This document shows, piece by piece, positions 10,679-21,089 of a stretch of 64,000 nt of DNA (position 1 is the first letter of the stretch; every line of letters starts with the position of its first letter). The position numbers and the translations under genes are program-made. The notes below the pieces were generated by a model, which saw only the letters and a program-made list of their open reading frames with translations, made no database searches and was not told the origin of the DNA. Location: NCBI GenBank assembly GCA_018907035.1, contig JACCIC010000004.1, positions 2,533,501-2,597,500 on the forward strand, read 5' to 3'. The DNA is from Sycobia sp. Sy_11. Taxonomy: Eukaryota; Arthropoda; Insecta; Hymenoptera; Epichrysomallidae.

Positions 10679-11942
10679 TTAGGTTGTCAAATATCTCTCT
10701 TCCGCCTTTTTGTCTTATGATTTTGGCGGCTATGTACCAAGCGCTACAGAGCTCGTATCTAGCAATACTATACATCATTTGAAAGGTCTGGACATAACGA
10801 ACAAAACGACGCTATGCATGATTATTTTGGATATTGTGTTCAAAAGTTATAGACGTGTAAACATGGAGTTCACTAACGACGAAATTCGCGTCATTTTAAA
10901 ATTTTCCTTCGTCAAAAGCCAATCCGCTAGAGAAACGTTCCGTAAGATTAATGGTGTTTTGGGGGATGGCACGCTATTACTTCGAACCGCAGAGGAATGG
11001 TTTCGACGATTCAGAGCCGGTGAAAACGACACCGTGGATAAGCCAGCCGGCGGAAGACCTGTGACGACGAATACCGATCAAATCATGGAATTTATCGAGT
11101 TAGGCCGGCATGTGGCATCTCGTAACATCGCCCAAGAGATGAGAGTTAGTCACCAAACCATTTGAAACCATCTGCAGAAGGCTGGATACAAAAAAAGCTT
11201 GATGTTTGGGTGCCGCATGATTCGACGCAAAACAATCTTCTGGACCGAATCAACTTCTACGATGTGCTGCTGAAACGGAACGAACTCGACCCATCTTTGA
11301 AGCGGATGGTGACTGGCGACGAAAAATGAATCACATATGACATTATCAAGCGAAAACGGTCGTGTTCCAAAGCCGGTGGACCGTTCCAAACAGTAGACAA
11401 GCCGGAATTGACGGACAGGAGGTTTTGCTGTATGTTTGGTGGAATTGGAAGGGAATCATTCACTATGAGCTGCTCCCATATGGCCAGACGCTTAATTCTA
11501 CCATCTACTGTGAACAACTGGACCGTTTGAAGCAGGCTATCGACCAGAAGCGTCCACAATTGGCCATCAGGAATGGTGTAGTGTTCCACCAGGGACAACG
11601 CCAGACCACACACTTCGTTGATGACTTGTCAGAAACTACGGGAGTTCGGGTAGGAGGTTTCATCGCATCTAATATATAGCCTGGGCATAGCGCCAAGTGA
11701 TTATCGCCTGTTCCTGTCCATGTCGAACGCCCTTGGTGATATAAAGTTGCACTCAAAAAAGACTTGTGAAAAGTGGCTGTCCGAATTCTTCGGAAATAAG
11801 GAGAAGCGTTTCTACGAGATAGGTATTATGAAGTTGCCGTCTAGATGGAAACAGATTATTGAACAGTAAATCCGACCACTGTAACACTTTTTATAAAGCA
11901 TTAAATGAAAAGCAAAAAAGCGGAAGGGAGATATTTGACAAC

Positions 11943-11946
<4 letters not shown>
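10679..11946 (+). mobile_element. Mariner, complete ends, decayed transposase (copy A1)
   Basis: A 1268 bp element bounded by TTAGGTTGTCAAATATCTC and its inverted copy, with TA at 10677-10678 and 11947-11948. The transposase starts with ATG at 10863 (M-E-F-T-N-D-E-I-R-V-I-L-K-F) and has an S-A-R-E-T-F helix and W-F-R-R-F followed by G-G-R-P. A TGA ends the frame at 11163. The first catalytic Asp sits in V-T-G-D-E-K, but the next Trp codon is TGA. An inserted G shifts the frame at the H-Q-D-N motif near 11591. Y-S-L-G-I-A-P-S-D-Y holds the third Asp. A truncated, internally deleted relative lies at 42640-43440. It sits at a TA microsatellite at the 5' end of the LINE. Confidence 0.92.

Positions 11947-11992
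<46 letters not shown>
11946..11992. repeat. (TA)n microsatellite
   Basis: TA run starting at the right end of the mariner. The target-site TA is part of it. Confidence 0.97.
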
Positions 11993-11994
<2 letters not shown>

Positions 11995-12320
11995 AACTGC
12001 AATGCTTTTGACATAGAAATAAACTACAATGCAAATGATTTAGAAAAATGAATGAATAACCCTGATGTATATTCTCGTAATGGATTGACATGGTAAGAGA
12101 AGATTTTTTTATAGAACATAATTTGCACGTTAATTTAATATAGTACTTTAAAATTGTATTCAAGATAAATTTTCAGCCTATAGTGATTTCAAAATGAACT
12201 TTTCATGATTCTGATATGATATTGATGCATCTATAATATGCAGTTTGGTATTAAATATTTAATACTTCATATATACAATTTAGAAAATATATATAACTAA
12301 TTTTTATTAGTTTTTCTTAC
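11993..12320. other. Nmdar1 intron segment
   Basis: AT-rich sequence between the mariner and the exon. The minus-strand ORF across about 11990-12163 might be residual LINE sequence, but I cannot match it. Confidence 0.4.
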
Positions 12321-12455
12321 TATTAGTTTTATAGACATAGTTTCCAAATTGTCCATCTGGAGATAGAGATAAACTGTAAGTAAAATTAATTGTCTTAGAC
12401 AGTTCTTTTAACAAATCCACGCAATACCCTCTGCAGCAATTAATTTCTAATAGAT
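12321..12455 (-). CDS. Nmdar1: Nmdar1 exon: S1 segment with CCRGYC
   Basis: A 135 bp internal exon with acceptor TTCTTTCAG and donor ATA|GTAAGA. It begins with two bases that complete a codon from the 37823-38033 exon. It encodes [20 protein letters not shown] and then I-N-F-T-Y...[11 protein letters not shown]. The adjacent cysteines and the third Cys are the disulfide cysteines of the GluN1 ligand-binding core. I-N-F-T-Y and S-P-D-G-Q-F-G are near-invariant in insect GluN1. It ends with one base of the Asn codon finished by the 5229-5386 exon. No stop or shift is present. It is separated from its upstream exon by about 25 kb of transposon-filled intron. Confidence 0.96.
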
Positions 12456-12857
12456 CTGAAAGAATACAAAATAATATGTTAATCTATAAATCAACATTAT
12501 ATCTTTTCTTAAAATTTAAAATGCTTAAAGAGTTTGGAAGTATTTTCACATTATTTAATTATTTTTGATATGCAAAGTTAATAAAGACTGCCAGATGCAA
12601 AAACTTGATTTTATCAAGGAGGCGTCCGAGCTATTTAGAATTTTTTCTTTTTACTTCTTACAAATGTAAGATAGTAAAATAATAGTAAAATAATCTTGTA
12701 ACTTGGGTTCTGACATGTAGATACTGTTACACATTTGAAAGAAGGTTTTGAAGGCTAGCTATATTATTAAAATTAAAATTCACAATTGTACTTATTAATT
12801 TAAATTCAAATTAAATTCAAATTCAAATTCAAATTATACGTATTAATTTAAATTAAA
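12456..12857. other. Intron, AAATTC-type short repeats
   Basis: AT-rich. About 12800-12832 holds a short AAATTCAAATTC tandem array just before the hammerhead-family repeat. No coding feature is seen. Confidence 0.4.
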
Positions 12858-12948
12858 AATTGTATTTGGTTCGAAATGTCGGATACCAAAGTGAATCAAA
12901 ATTGAAGGTGGTGGGGGCAGTCAGGTTGCCCTTTACTAACATAGAATA
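12858..12948 (+). repeat. Partial copy of the hammerhead-bearing repeat
   Basis: From GGTTCGAAATGTCGGATACC (about 12869-12888) the sequence matches the outward arms of the 19977-21363 element: the same GAAA segment, then a GTGAAT-like stretch, a GGTGG-GGGCAGTCAGGTTG block and CCTTTACTAACAT. The first half of the hammerhead core (CTGAGGA and the 5' strand of the stem) is missing, so this copy is truncated. It then diverges into a T-rich tail at about 12950. Confidence 0.7.
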
Positions 12949-13705
12949 TTATTTTTATTTTATTTATTATTTTATTTTTATTTTTTTTTTTAATTTTTTT
13001 AACACTTCATATGAGTGTTAACCTCAAATTGGTTTGATAACTTAATTTGTTTATTATATTTCTAATAAAGTCATTTTATTTAAGTGTGTTTGATTTAATC
13101 ATCTTTCTTTTTTTCAGATTATTTAGTAACTTGAGTGACGTATCTCATACATCACAAAATATATATAAAACTATGAATGATCTATTACATTTTTATATGA
13201 CGTAGACAGCTTCTGCATATCTTACAATTTGATCGTAATATCCTGGAATTTCTTTAAAGAAGCCCTAAAATCCATTCGTGAATTTAAAATAAAGATACAT
13301 ATTGAAATACAGTATGCGCCAGTATGTCATATATTATTATTGATTTGAATCGAAGTTCTAGAAATTCAGTATGCACCATTGGAGAAATAGTATACGACTT
13401 TTTCTATTAAAACAATGAATTTTCTTTAGAAGGGCCATTTGTTTTTACTGCAACGTGAATTAATGTAAGTCTATTTTAGAATCTTAATCACTATAGTTAA
13501 ATAGAATGATCAGTCTCTATTGTATACGAAAGCTCTGTAATATAATACGTACCAAGAATTATAAGCCAGAACCGATAAATCTTTTCTAATTCACTCAATT
13601 CTATAATTAATCTGGTATATATTACTCATCTTATATGTTTTATATATTATTATTGCAGGTATCCGATGTCCTGTGAGTTACGTGACAAAAAAAATAATCA
13701 TAAGT
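12949..13705. other. Intron, no feature seen
   Basis: T-rich tract at 12950-13000, then ordinary AT-rich sequence. No ORF or repeat of note. Confidence 0.5.
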
Positions 13706-13707
13706 CA

Positions 13708-13996
13708 AAATCATAACATCGCACTGTCTTTGCTTGCCAGAAGAAAAAGAAGACTTTTCTGTGGCGTATTGTAACTGGCGATGGAAAGTGGATGTACTAT
13801 GAATATTCTAAGTGCACGAAGTCAAGGGTGGACCCAGGCAAACCGACTACATCGAAACCAAGACAGAGCAATCATGGCGGCCGATAAAGCGAGAGATAGG
13901 TTATGTGTAACAAAGCATAACTGAGCGGAACATCCGCGGCCAAATGATAGGAAAAAGTAGTAGAAATTGAAGGAACATACATTTGAATAGTTAAGT
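13708..13996 (+). mobile_element. Mariner fragment (family B), internally deleted
   Basis: Matches the family B element at 29371-30890. The A-L-S-L-L-A-R-R-K-R-K block, then the first Asp block (V-T-G-D-G-K-W-M-Y-Y-E, with the usual Glu after Asp changed to Gly), then W-V-D-P-G. After about 50 unrelated bases it resumes at ACATCCGCGGCCAAAT, then jumps to the C-terminal E-K-V-V-E-I-E-type end at about 13950-13985. It has no terminal repeats. Confidence 0.7.
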
Positions 13997-14097
13997 TATT
14001 GATTACTCCATTAAGCAATCCACCTCATTGCTTCGACTGTTTTTGAGAGTTAGCTTCATTTGTTTTCTGATTTCACAAAACAGAACGTCAAACATCC

Positions 14098-14175
14098 ACT
14101 GCGGATTTGGATTTTGCTAATGAAAGAAGGAGAAAGCGTCATGGCGTGTTACTCCCAGATAGTGTACGAGTAGAA
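14098..14175 (+). pseudogene. Possible Maverick-like ATPase fragment (weak)
   Basis: The plus-strand frame N-E-R-R-R-K-R-H-G-V-L-L-P-D-S-V-R-V-E-I-C-G resembles, from memory, the segment just before the P-loop of a P-loop ATPase often found near protein-primed polymerases in insect genomes. No P-loop (G-x4-G-K-T) follows. A polymerase remnant lies 3 kb to the right. The match is short and could be chance. Confidence 0.2.
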
Positions 14176-14424
14176 ATATGCGGCTGGAAAGCAATGAAGA
14201 CGGAAGCAAGTTTGAAGGATCTGTTTAATAAATATGTATTAATTTATAATACGATAACGCATCACAGTAGAAGATAGGTTAAATTTTGTCTATAGTAATG
14301 AACAAAAATACAGACACAATCAAACCTTAGTGGCATCGCAACTAAAATTTCTTCATGTCTTATATGAACAACTTAAAATTAGTCTTGTTAATATACAAAT
14401 TGAATTACAAACTTCTAGAAGTAT

Positions 14425-14695
14425 GTAGAGAATAATAAAAAAAATGGAACGTCAAAAAAAACTCGATGACCTGAACCAATTTGCATATCTTTGACATAAC
14501 CGGAGAAAATATGATATATATAAATGATATATAATAAGCTGATCTTATTCAAATGATCATTACTCCTTAGAGAATAAATGTTTGGTTACTTACTCATAGT
14601 TATTGATATATTTTTAAAATTTACTTGGGTCATTCTAATCAACTCAAAGAATTGTAATGATATTAGTTTGGCCATAAATAGAGGATTGAAACAAC
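14425..14695 (+). repeat. 270 bp dispersed repeat, inverted partner at 19078-19350
   Basis: From GAATAATAAAAAAAATGGAA to GATATTAGTTTGGC this segment matches the reverse complement of 19078-19350 over its whole length with scattered differences (for example TTTGCATATC...GACATAACCG and TACTCCTTAGAGAATAAATG). No coding frame and no terminal repeats of its own are seen. The family is not recognised. Confidence 0.85.
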
Positions 14696-14699
14696 GATA

Positions 14700-15070
14700 T
14701 ATATGAAATTTAAATGGAATACAAAGATAACAGAAAAGGACAATAGTTTAAAATAAATAAGAAAGGATTTGTATTATGATAATTATATTATTTATTAATG
14801 TGTTCCGTTTATACCATATAGACTACTGTGTACAAATATGAGTCAGAATTTTCAATTCAAACTTCTCGGGTTTATCGATTCAAATAAATGTTTTCATTTT
14901 TAAGGTGATAGTACTGTTAGAGTTATTTGCCTGCAATTTCACGTAATTATCTTCATTTGACATATATTTGCATTTTTGTGTTGTGAACAAAATGAGTTGT
15001 CTCTTAGGTTTTTATAATGTCTAAAATTATTCAACAAACTAGTATGATCAAGAACATCTACTAATGGGCT
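14700..15070. other. Intron, no feature seen
   Basis: AT-rich sequence. It might include the lost 5' part of the following mariner. Confidence 0.4.
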
Positions 15071-15074
15071 ACAC

Positions 15075-15950
15075 GTTTTGCAAAATCGTTGATAGACTAC
15101 TAGAGTGATTGCTGATATTGTTAGAATTTCAAATGGATCAGTCAACACCATTTTGACAGACATTTTGTGCCTGAAAAGAGTGAAATCTCGATTGGTACCA
15201 AAAACTCTCAATTTTGTAGAAAAAAAGTGTCGCATGGAGGTCTGTGAAACGATACTTTCGGACTATCAGAACAAAATAGAATGCACAATAACTGGAGATG
15301 AGACTTACGTTTACGCTTACGATCCAGAAACAACCGATGAATAGAGCAAATATCGTGCCAAAGGAGAGCGGAGATCGAAAAAAGCACGCCAAAGTCGCTC
15401 AAAAATCAAGGTTATGCTCACTGTTTTCTTCGATTATCGTGGTGTGGTACATTAGCAATTCCTTCCAAACGGTCAAACAATTATCAAAGAGAATATTATT
15501 TTAGTGTTATGTGCCGTTTATGTGAAGCTATTCGTTTCAGAAGGCCAAATTTATGGCAAGACAACTCTTGGTTTTTGCATCACGACAATACACCAGCTTA
15601 CACTGCATTGATTTTACGTGAACCTGCCGCCAACAATTCAACTAATATCGTTCCGCAACGCCGTACTCACTTGTTTCAGCACCGTGTGACTTCTGGCTGT
15701 TCAGCAAACTCAAAAGGTCACTTTGGGGACACGGTTTTGATTCGATTGAAGAAATGAAAGCCGAATCGAAGAAGGAACTGATGGCTATTCTGGAATTCGA
15801 ATATAATAAATGTTTTGAAAATTGGAAAAAGCGTTGGCATGGTTGTGTTGCATCCGGAGGGGGGAGGGTTATTTTGAGGGGGATGAACTAGATTTAGAAG
15901 AATACATAAAGATTTCAAAAATTATAAATAAAGTTTTACTCATATTTGGA
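15075..15950 (+). mobile_element. Mariner remnant, 5' part lost
   Basis: Plus-strand frames give, in order: a helix-turn-helix segment (I-S-N-G-S-V-N-T-I-L-T-D-I-L), R-L-V-P-K-T-L, the first catalytic Asp in I-T-G-D-E-T-Y-V-Y-A-Y-D-P-E-T, the second in W-F-L-H-H-D-N-T-P-A-Y-T-A (about 15570-15605), and a C-terminal L-R-G-H-G-F-D-S-I-E-like end up to about 15890. The third Asp block is scrambled (S-A-P-C-D-F-W-L in a shifted frame near 15675-15705). At least three frameshifts are present. A likely right end follows AATAAAGTTTTACTCATATT at about 15926-15945. The left end was not found. Confidence 0.8.
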
Positions 15951-16311
15951 CACAGTAGTATTATTCCAGAAAATAAATTGTAAATGAAAAAACATACGTC
16001 AATCTACGTATGTTATTCTTATTTAATAAGTAGCATTATTAAACTTAAAATAACTTTCACCTTGATTTTATATAAATAAACAAAGTCTATTTGTACTGTT
16101 AGGAAACTCCATGAATAATTTTAGAAACTTTCGTTCAACTTCATCATATCTCGTACCATATCTATTTTGCACTTACCTTAAGAACAGTCACCATGTACTG
16201 ATGATCGATTCCGAAATAGTAACATTTCTTCCTCGGTAAGAACTCACTCTCAAAAATTTTATTAAGAGCAACTAGATCAATTCTAAAGACATCAATAATA
16301 ATAAAAATTAT

Positions 16312-16315
<4 letters not shown>
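15951..16315. other. Intron, no confirmed feature
   Basis: Contains a minus-strand stretch (about 16177-16283) with plausible splice signals. It cannot be part of Nmdar1 because the flanking exons join in phase without it. Nothing else is seen. Confidence 0.4.

Positions 16316-16356
<41 letters not shown>
16316..16356. repeat. (TA)n microsatellite
   Basis: TA run of about twenty units. Confidence 0.97.
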
Positions 16357-16357
<1 letters not shown>

Positions 16358-17144
16358 TTATTTATTCCTTTATTTTGTATAAAAATTGACTTCAATCTTA
16401 CGTTCAAAATTCAGTCGAGCCTCACTTTCTTGTCTGAAGATAGATAATTCTCTAACTTTTTAACAGCTTCTATCCCTCTTCCCCTCTACTGATCGAAGCA
16501 CTTCCAGGATGGGACACCGGAGTTCTCGAATGTGCATGGCCGTCACCAATTCAATTTTTCTTCTGACATCAATGAAGTCTGAATGAAAATGTTCGTGCAT
16601 CTGTCTATATTCTTTCAATATTTGTACCTAATATTGTACAGTATATAATATATAGCGAATATGTGCTCGTATTCACAATATGAGAATGTCAAAAAAATGT
16701 TTTTGCAAGATAAAGTAACGCAAACATATTTGAAAAGATTGAACAAATTCATAGCCTGTGATTACTTTGTTGTCTTTCATCGATTAATATTTCCTTCTCT
16801 ACTTGTTCAAAGCCTGCAAAATCTGCTCTTCTATGATTATATAATATGTTCATAGTAAAGTATCTATATCATATTGCAGTAAATATCTTTTATCATTATA
16901 CTTTGAGAAATTTTTTTTTCTGTTTTTGAGTATTAACTATTTTGCTGTTCCCGCTGTACAATTATAATATCATCAGATAAATTGTATAATTTTCGAATGC
17001 CATTAATTTCTTTATTACGCTCGATTTAATTCTGTTAGCTTGTTTAGTAGACTATAAATTTTTCTCCTTAGATCAATTAATTCCAGCAGGAGTTTGTCAC
17101 TATATTCATCTTGCATTAGTCCAGGTATTTTGTTATTTACTCAT
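16357..17144. other. Intron, no feature seen
   Basis: AT-rich. The far end may contain the decayed 3' continuation of the polymerase remnant, but I cannot align it. Confidence 0.4.
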
Positions 17145-18550
17145 GGTAATCTATGGTGATGATTGTCTTCATAAGCACTTGATTATAAATTTTTTATCAT
17201 CAGAAAGGTAAATCACGATGTTTATTATGTATTTCCCCAAGATACTCAAAATTTACCTCAGAAATATAGCTTGTATCTAAATTTGCTGGAGCATTAAAGA
17301 CGCCTGGATTGAATTTATAGTCAATACATGTAAAGTATCCAGTTGGCAGATGCTATATCAGTGTCCATCTATATAGATTCTTAATATCATAATAGAAAAG
17401 TGTTTTTGTTTTGTTTGTTTCATCGTCTGATGAACCCATGTATGGATTATTCACTATTGCATAGCGATTACTGCATTTATATATTTCATCTCAAATGTCT
17501 CTTTCCATAAATAATAAAATATCAATATCCGTTAAAAGCCCCAATTCAACTTTTTTAATTTTCAGAACTGCTGTAAATGTTGATCCTGTAGCTTTAAAAA
17601 ATGAGCAGGACATAAGCTATAGGCTTTAATAGAAGTTTCTCGAAAACTTTGAAAGACATCAGTCATCAACAGTGAAACCTTTGGTTTTCAGGATAAATCT
17701 AAATATTCTCCTATTTTATATTGAATCTATTCCATTCTTGAATAACATGTTTTTTCAGCATGCCTTTTCTTCTGAATTGTGTGAAACCATTAATTTATTA
17801 TAGCATTCATATTTTTCCGGCAGTTTAGTAGATGATAATTAATTATTACTATATAATCATAATTGAAATACACCTTTTCCTCGAATAAGATCAATATTTT
17901 CATTGGAGAATCCTGAATAAAGTACCTTTACTGCTATTGATATATTTTTCAGATATGAAACGAGTTTCTCCGACGATGATCATAAAACACCGCAATCGAT
18001 GAATCTAAAAATTACATTACAGCTATTCATATACTTCATTCATGAAATGTATTTTTTATTATAGGGTAGTGCAGAAACTCGACCTTTCATCAACAAAAAA
18101 GTATCAAGCTCTTTTAAAATAAAATGTGTATTATAATTAAGAACATAAAAAATCATGGCAATAAATTTGGAATCTGAATAATTCAAATTACATGAGTTAT
18201 AAGCTGTGCTTCTGAAAGCAAAGAGAAACCAAACATTAGCATGTTACAATCTATACAATTTCTGTTTTATCTAATCTAAGCAAAGAAAAGATGCAGCTGA
18301 TAATTTCAGAATGGTTTGGACATATATGACAGACCACCGACCATTAAAATAATAATTCTTCTAAATCTTTGAGTTTCATAGGATTGGGCGTCTTATAGAA
18401 TTTATTACTCTTGAGCAATTCCATGATCATCTCTGAATTTCTGTCTATATGCTTTGTATGCAGATAATTTGTTGTCAAAGCTGAATTTCAAATAGCAGCC
18501 TATTATTAATAGAACTATAAGTTTAAAATTGGCCGGCTAATAAAACGAAA
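17145..18550 (-). pseudogene. Protein-primed DNA polymerase B remnant (Maverick/adintovirus-like)
   Basis: Broken minus-strand frames carry the landmark order of the pPolB of Mavericks and related insect elements. About 18240-18190 gives N-S-C-N-L-N-Y-S-D-S-K (usual C-N-L-x-Y). Then comes F-I-L-K-E-L (usual H-F-I-I-K-E, an exonuclease block). About 18010 gives F-R-F-I-D. About 17660-17600 gives the block starting L-T-D-V-F/F-R-E-T. About 17560-17520 gives V-E-L-G-L-L-T-D-I-D-I-L-L-F-M-E-R. About 17460-17390 gives the R-Y-A-I-V-N-N-P-Y segment and Y-Y-D-I-K-N-L-Y-R-W (usual Y-x-D-x-N-N-L-Y-G-W). About 17280-17230 gives E-V-N-F-E-Y-L...H-N-K-H-R-D-L-P. Many stops and shifts make it an old, dead copy. 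No adjacent capsid or integrase gene is seen. Confidence 0.75.
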
Positions 18551-19077
18551 TATAGAAATAGTAAATTCAGTGTTGAGTAATTTTACAAACAATTACTTAG
18601 TGATTTTATAAGCTATCTTGATATTAAAAATCGAATGAAAAATATTACAAACTATACGTTCACATATTTCAAGATTCCGTAGTTCAATAATTAATATCTT
18701 CTAATTTGCATCGCCAATTATTTTTCTTGAAACTTGAAAAAGCTAATACTTCATTTTTCAATCTTTTGTTTTTCGTATAGGGTTTGTTAAAAATAAATAT
18801 GAAACCAGCGATAAAAAAAGAAAAATGATATCTATGTTAACTTTAAAATATTTAGGTTATGTTTAAATTTCCTACGGTTTATCTAGTTATAAGGAACTTA
18901 GTTATACAAAACATGTACTAATATTAATTTCAGTAAATTCGCATTGAGTAAAAATCAAAATCGTTTGAGTTATATTTTTTAGAAATAAAAATTCAATAGC
19001 ATAATTTGTTTAGCATAATATTCTATATATATAAATTGGAATGAGAATTCTTATAAAATTTTTCGAAAGAAAATGCA
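18551..19077. other. Intron, no feature seen
   Basis: AT-rich, no recognisable coding or repeat structure. Confidence 0.5.
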
Positions 19078-19350
19078 GTAATTAGTACAAAAGAAATGTT
19101 CTATAGCACAAATCATCGCCAAACTAATATCATTACAATTCTTTGAGTTTATTGGGATGAGCCAAGTAAATTTTAAAAATATATTAATAACTGTGAGTCA
19201 GTAACAAAACATTTATTCTCTAAGGAGTAATAATCATTTGAATAAGATCAGCTTGTTATATCTCATCTATTTGACGTATATCATATTTTCTTCGGTTATG
19301 TCTACGATATGCAAATTGGTTCAGGTCATTGACTACTTTTTGACATTCCA
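19078..19350 (-). repeat. 270 bp dispersed repeat, inverted copy of 14425-14695
   Basis: Reverse complement of the 14425-14695 repeat. It ends directly beside the mariner fragment that begins near 19370. Confidence 0.85.
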
Positions 19351-19369
19351 TTTTTTTTTATTATTTTCT

Positions 19370-19792
19370 ATAATGGAAAATGGATACATGTTAGCTTAAT
19401 CAAAATACTTTCCGTTATTTTCTACTATTTTTTTTCCATATTTCGGGCAATATGGCGATATTGTGGTGAAAGAACGATGGCGGTTTCGAGGCGATCCAAT
19501 CATCGACCAATTCTCGCACTTCTTTAACATATTGGAAGTGCGCATCAACGAGGGCATGCTGTATCGATCTGAATAGGCTGTAATCAGAAGGCGCTATGTC
19601 TGGCAAGTACGTCTGGTGCGGAAACACTTCTCATTCGAGCCCTAACAAGGTGTTTTTGACGGCTTTCGCAACACGTGTCCGAAATTCGTTAAGCAAAGAA
19701 TGACTTTGCGCCTATTGTTGATCTATGTTTGTTCAATTTCTGAAATATCTCAATCATATACATAGTTGTCTGTAAGAATACCTTCTGAATTG
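19370..19792 (-). mobile_element. Mariner fragment (family B) carrying a duplication junction
   Basis: The minus-strand C-terminal part of family B: a V-A-K-A-V-K-N-T-like segment (near 19650-19680), then Y-L-P-D-I-A-P-S-D-Y-S-L-F (third catalytic Asp, about 19560-19610) and the C-terminal E-x-W-K-K end near 19440. Beyond the H-R-S-T-type region it continues into GATCTATGTTTGTTCAATTT and AGTTGTCT (19722-19773). That is the exact junction sequence of the internal duplication in the element at 29371-30890, so the fragment descends from a rearranged copy. The rest of the element is absent. Confidence 0.8.
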
Positions 19793-19976
19793 AGAAGATC
19801 CATCGTCTTATCAGAAAATCCATCTGATTCTTACTTTCGCTTCTCGGTATATATTATACTATAACCCATAAATCGCGATATTAATCCATGATTCCATCAT
19901 TATCACTAATATTATTTTCTCCATATGCTTCTATGTCAGTATCTTAAATAATAACTAAACGCACATGCTTTTCAAT
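19793..19976. other. Short unassigned intron segment
   Basis: AT-rich, nothing recognised. Confidence 0.4.
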
Positions 19977-20204
19977 CAATAAATACTTTTATCGATCTTA
20001 CAGTCTTTATAATATAATATATTAGCTAAAATAATGACAGTCAGACTGTCCTTTTTTATAGTCACTCCCGAGTAATCTGAAATAGAACTTATTACTAAAA
20101 ATAAATTAGATTAAAAATTAAACATAAATAAAAACAATATTCTGTGATAGTAAAGGACAACCTGACTGCTCCCACCTCTTTAATTTAAATTCACCTTTGA
20201 TATT

Positions 20205-20236
20205 CGACGTTTCGAACCGCTACGGTTCAGCCTCAG
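20205..20236 (-). ncRNA. Hammerhead-like motif, left arm
   Basis: On the minus strand: CTGAGGC, stem GAACCG-TAG-CGGTTC, GAAA, then CGTCG. It follows the C-U-G-A-N-G-A / stem II / G-A-A-A order, except that the conserved A closing the first strand is C and one extra U sits before the stem. It was probably inactivated by that A-to-C change if ever active. The stem of six pairs is shared exactly with the right arm. Confidence 0.4.
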
Positions 20237-21056
20237 GAACAAAACAAAGGAGGATAGACTAAAATAAGGTTGATGAGCTGATTTACTCAAAGTGTTAATA
20301 ATATGAATCTTTTTATTGATTCCACTTTTACTGAATTACAAATTTTTTATTTATTTGCCGTTCAAGAAACTAAATTTTTTTAATCTTAAAATGTTGTAAA
20401 TTACAAATATTAAACTTTCCTGTAAATGAATCTATTATTATTTTGACGGTGCTTATAAGAACATTATTGAAACACTCACGCTGCTCTCGTAGAAACTTAG
20501 CTCGAAATTTTAGATTATTTTGCACAGAATCCATGATTCATTCATCATCATTTGCCAATTGTATATTGGTCTTTTTTAATCAAATTTTCGTTCATTTCAG
20601 TTGACATTACATGAATTTTGTAATAGTTTCACTTTAGATTGAATTACATTCTCAGCTACTTGTCCCATGAAAACTTTCAATCAACCATAATTTATTTTTG
20701 CCTTACACTTTTCAAACTTCTTCTCGACTATCCTGAGACATGTATCATTTTTGCAACATTTACTTTTCATGCTCCTAGTTTTGAACCTGTAGTTTTTATG
20801 TTGCGATCTTATACTACTATTTATTGAGATGTATAATAACAATTTCTTTAAATTCACTCTCATCTTAATAATGTGAATTTAATGTTAGAGTCGAGTAAAT
20901 TGGACAACACTTATCATTCCTTGTTAATATAAAATTTGTATTTCGCATTTAAGTTAAGAAAGGGGGGGGTGGTCCTAGAAATGTTATACTAATAAATTTA
21001 GATTAGGGATAGGGTATATAAAGTAGCATGCTGGGTTTTTCAATTTATTTTAGTTC

Positions 21057-21089
21057 CTGAGGATGAACCGTAGCGGTTCGAAACATCGG
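21057..21089 (+). ncRNA. Hammerhead-like motif, right arm
   Basis: CTGAGGA (21057-21063) matches the C-U-G-A-N-G-A strand. After one T come the stem strands GAACCG (21065-21070) and CGGTTC (21074-21079) around a TAG loop, then GAAA (21080-21083) and CATCGG. Apart from one extra U before stem II, the core strands of a minimal hammerhead are present. Hammerheads of this compact type are known from Penelope-like elements. The cleavage site would need a partner strand that I cannot place here. This is a candidate by pattern only. Confidence 0.45.

Noticed and set aside
16177..16283. Minus-strand exon-like stretch with acceptor (TGTCTTTAG) and donor (AAG|GTAAGT)
   Set aside because: The flanking Nmdar1 exons (37823-38033 and 12321-12455) already join in phase and the residues match no receptor segment. 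I regard the splice signals as chance or a decayed element.
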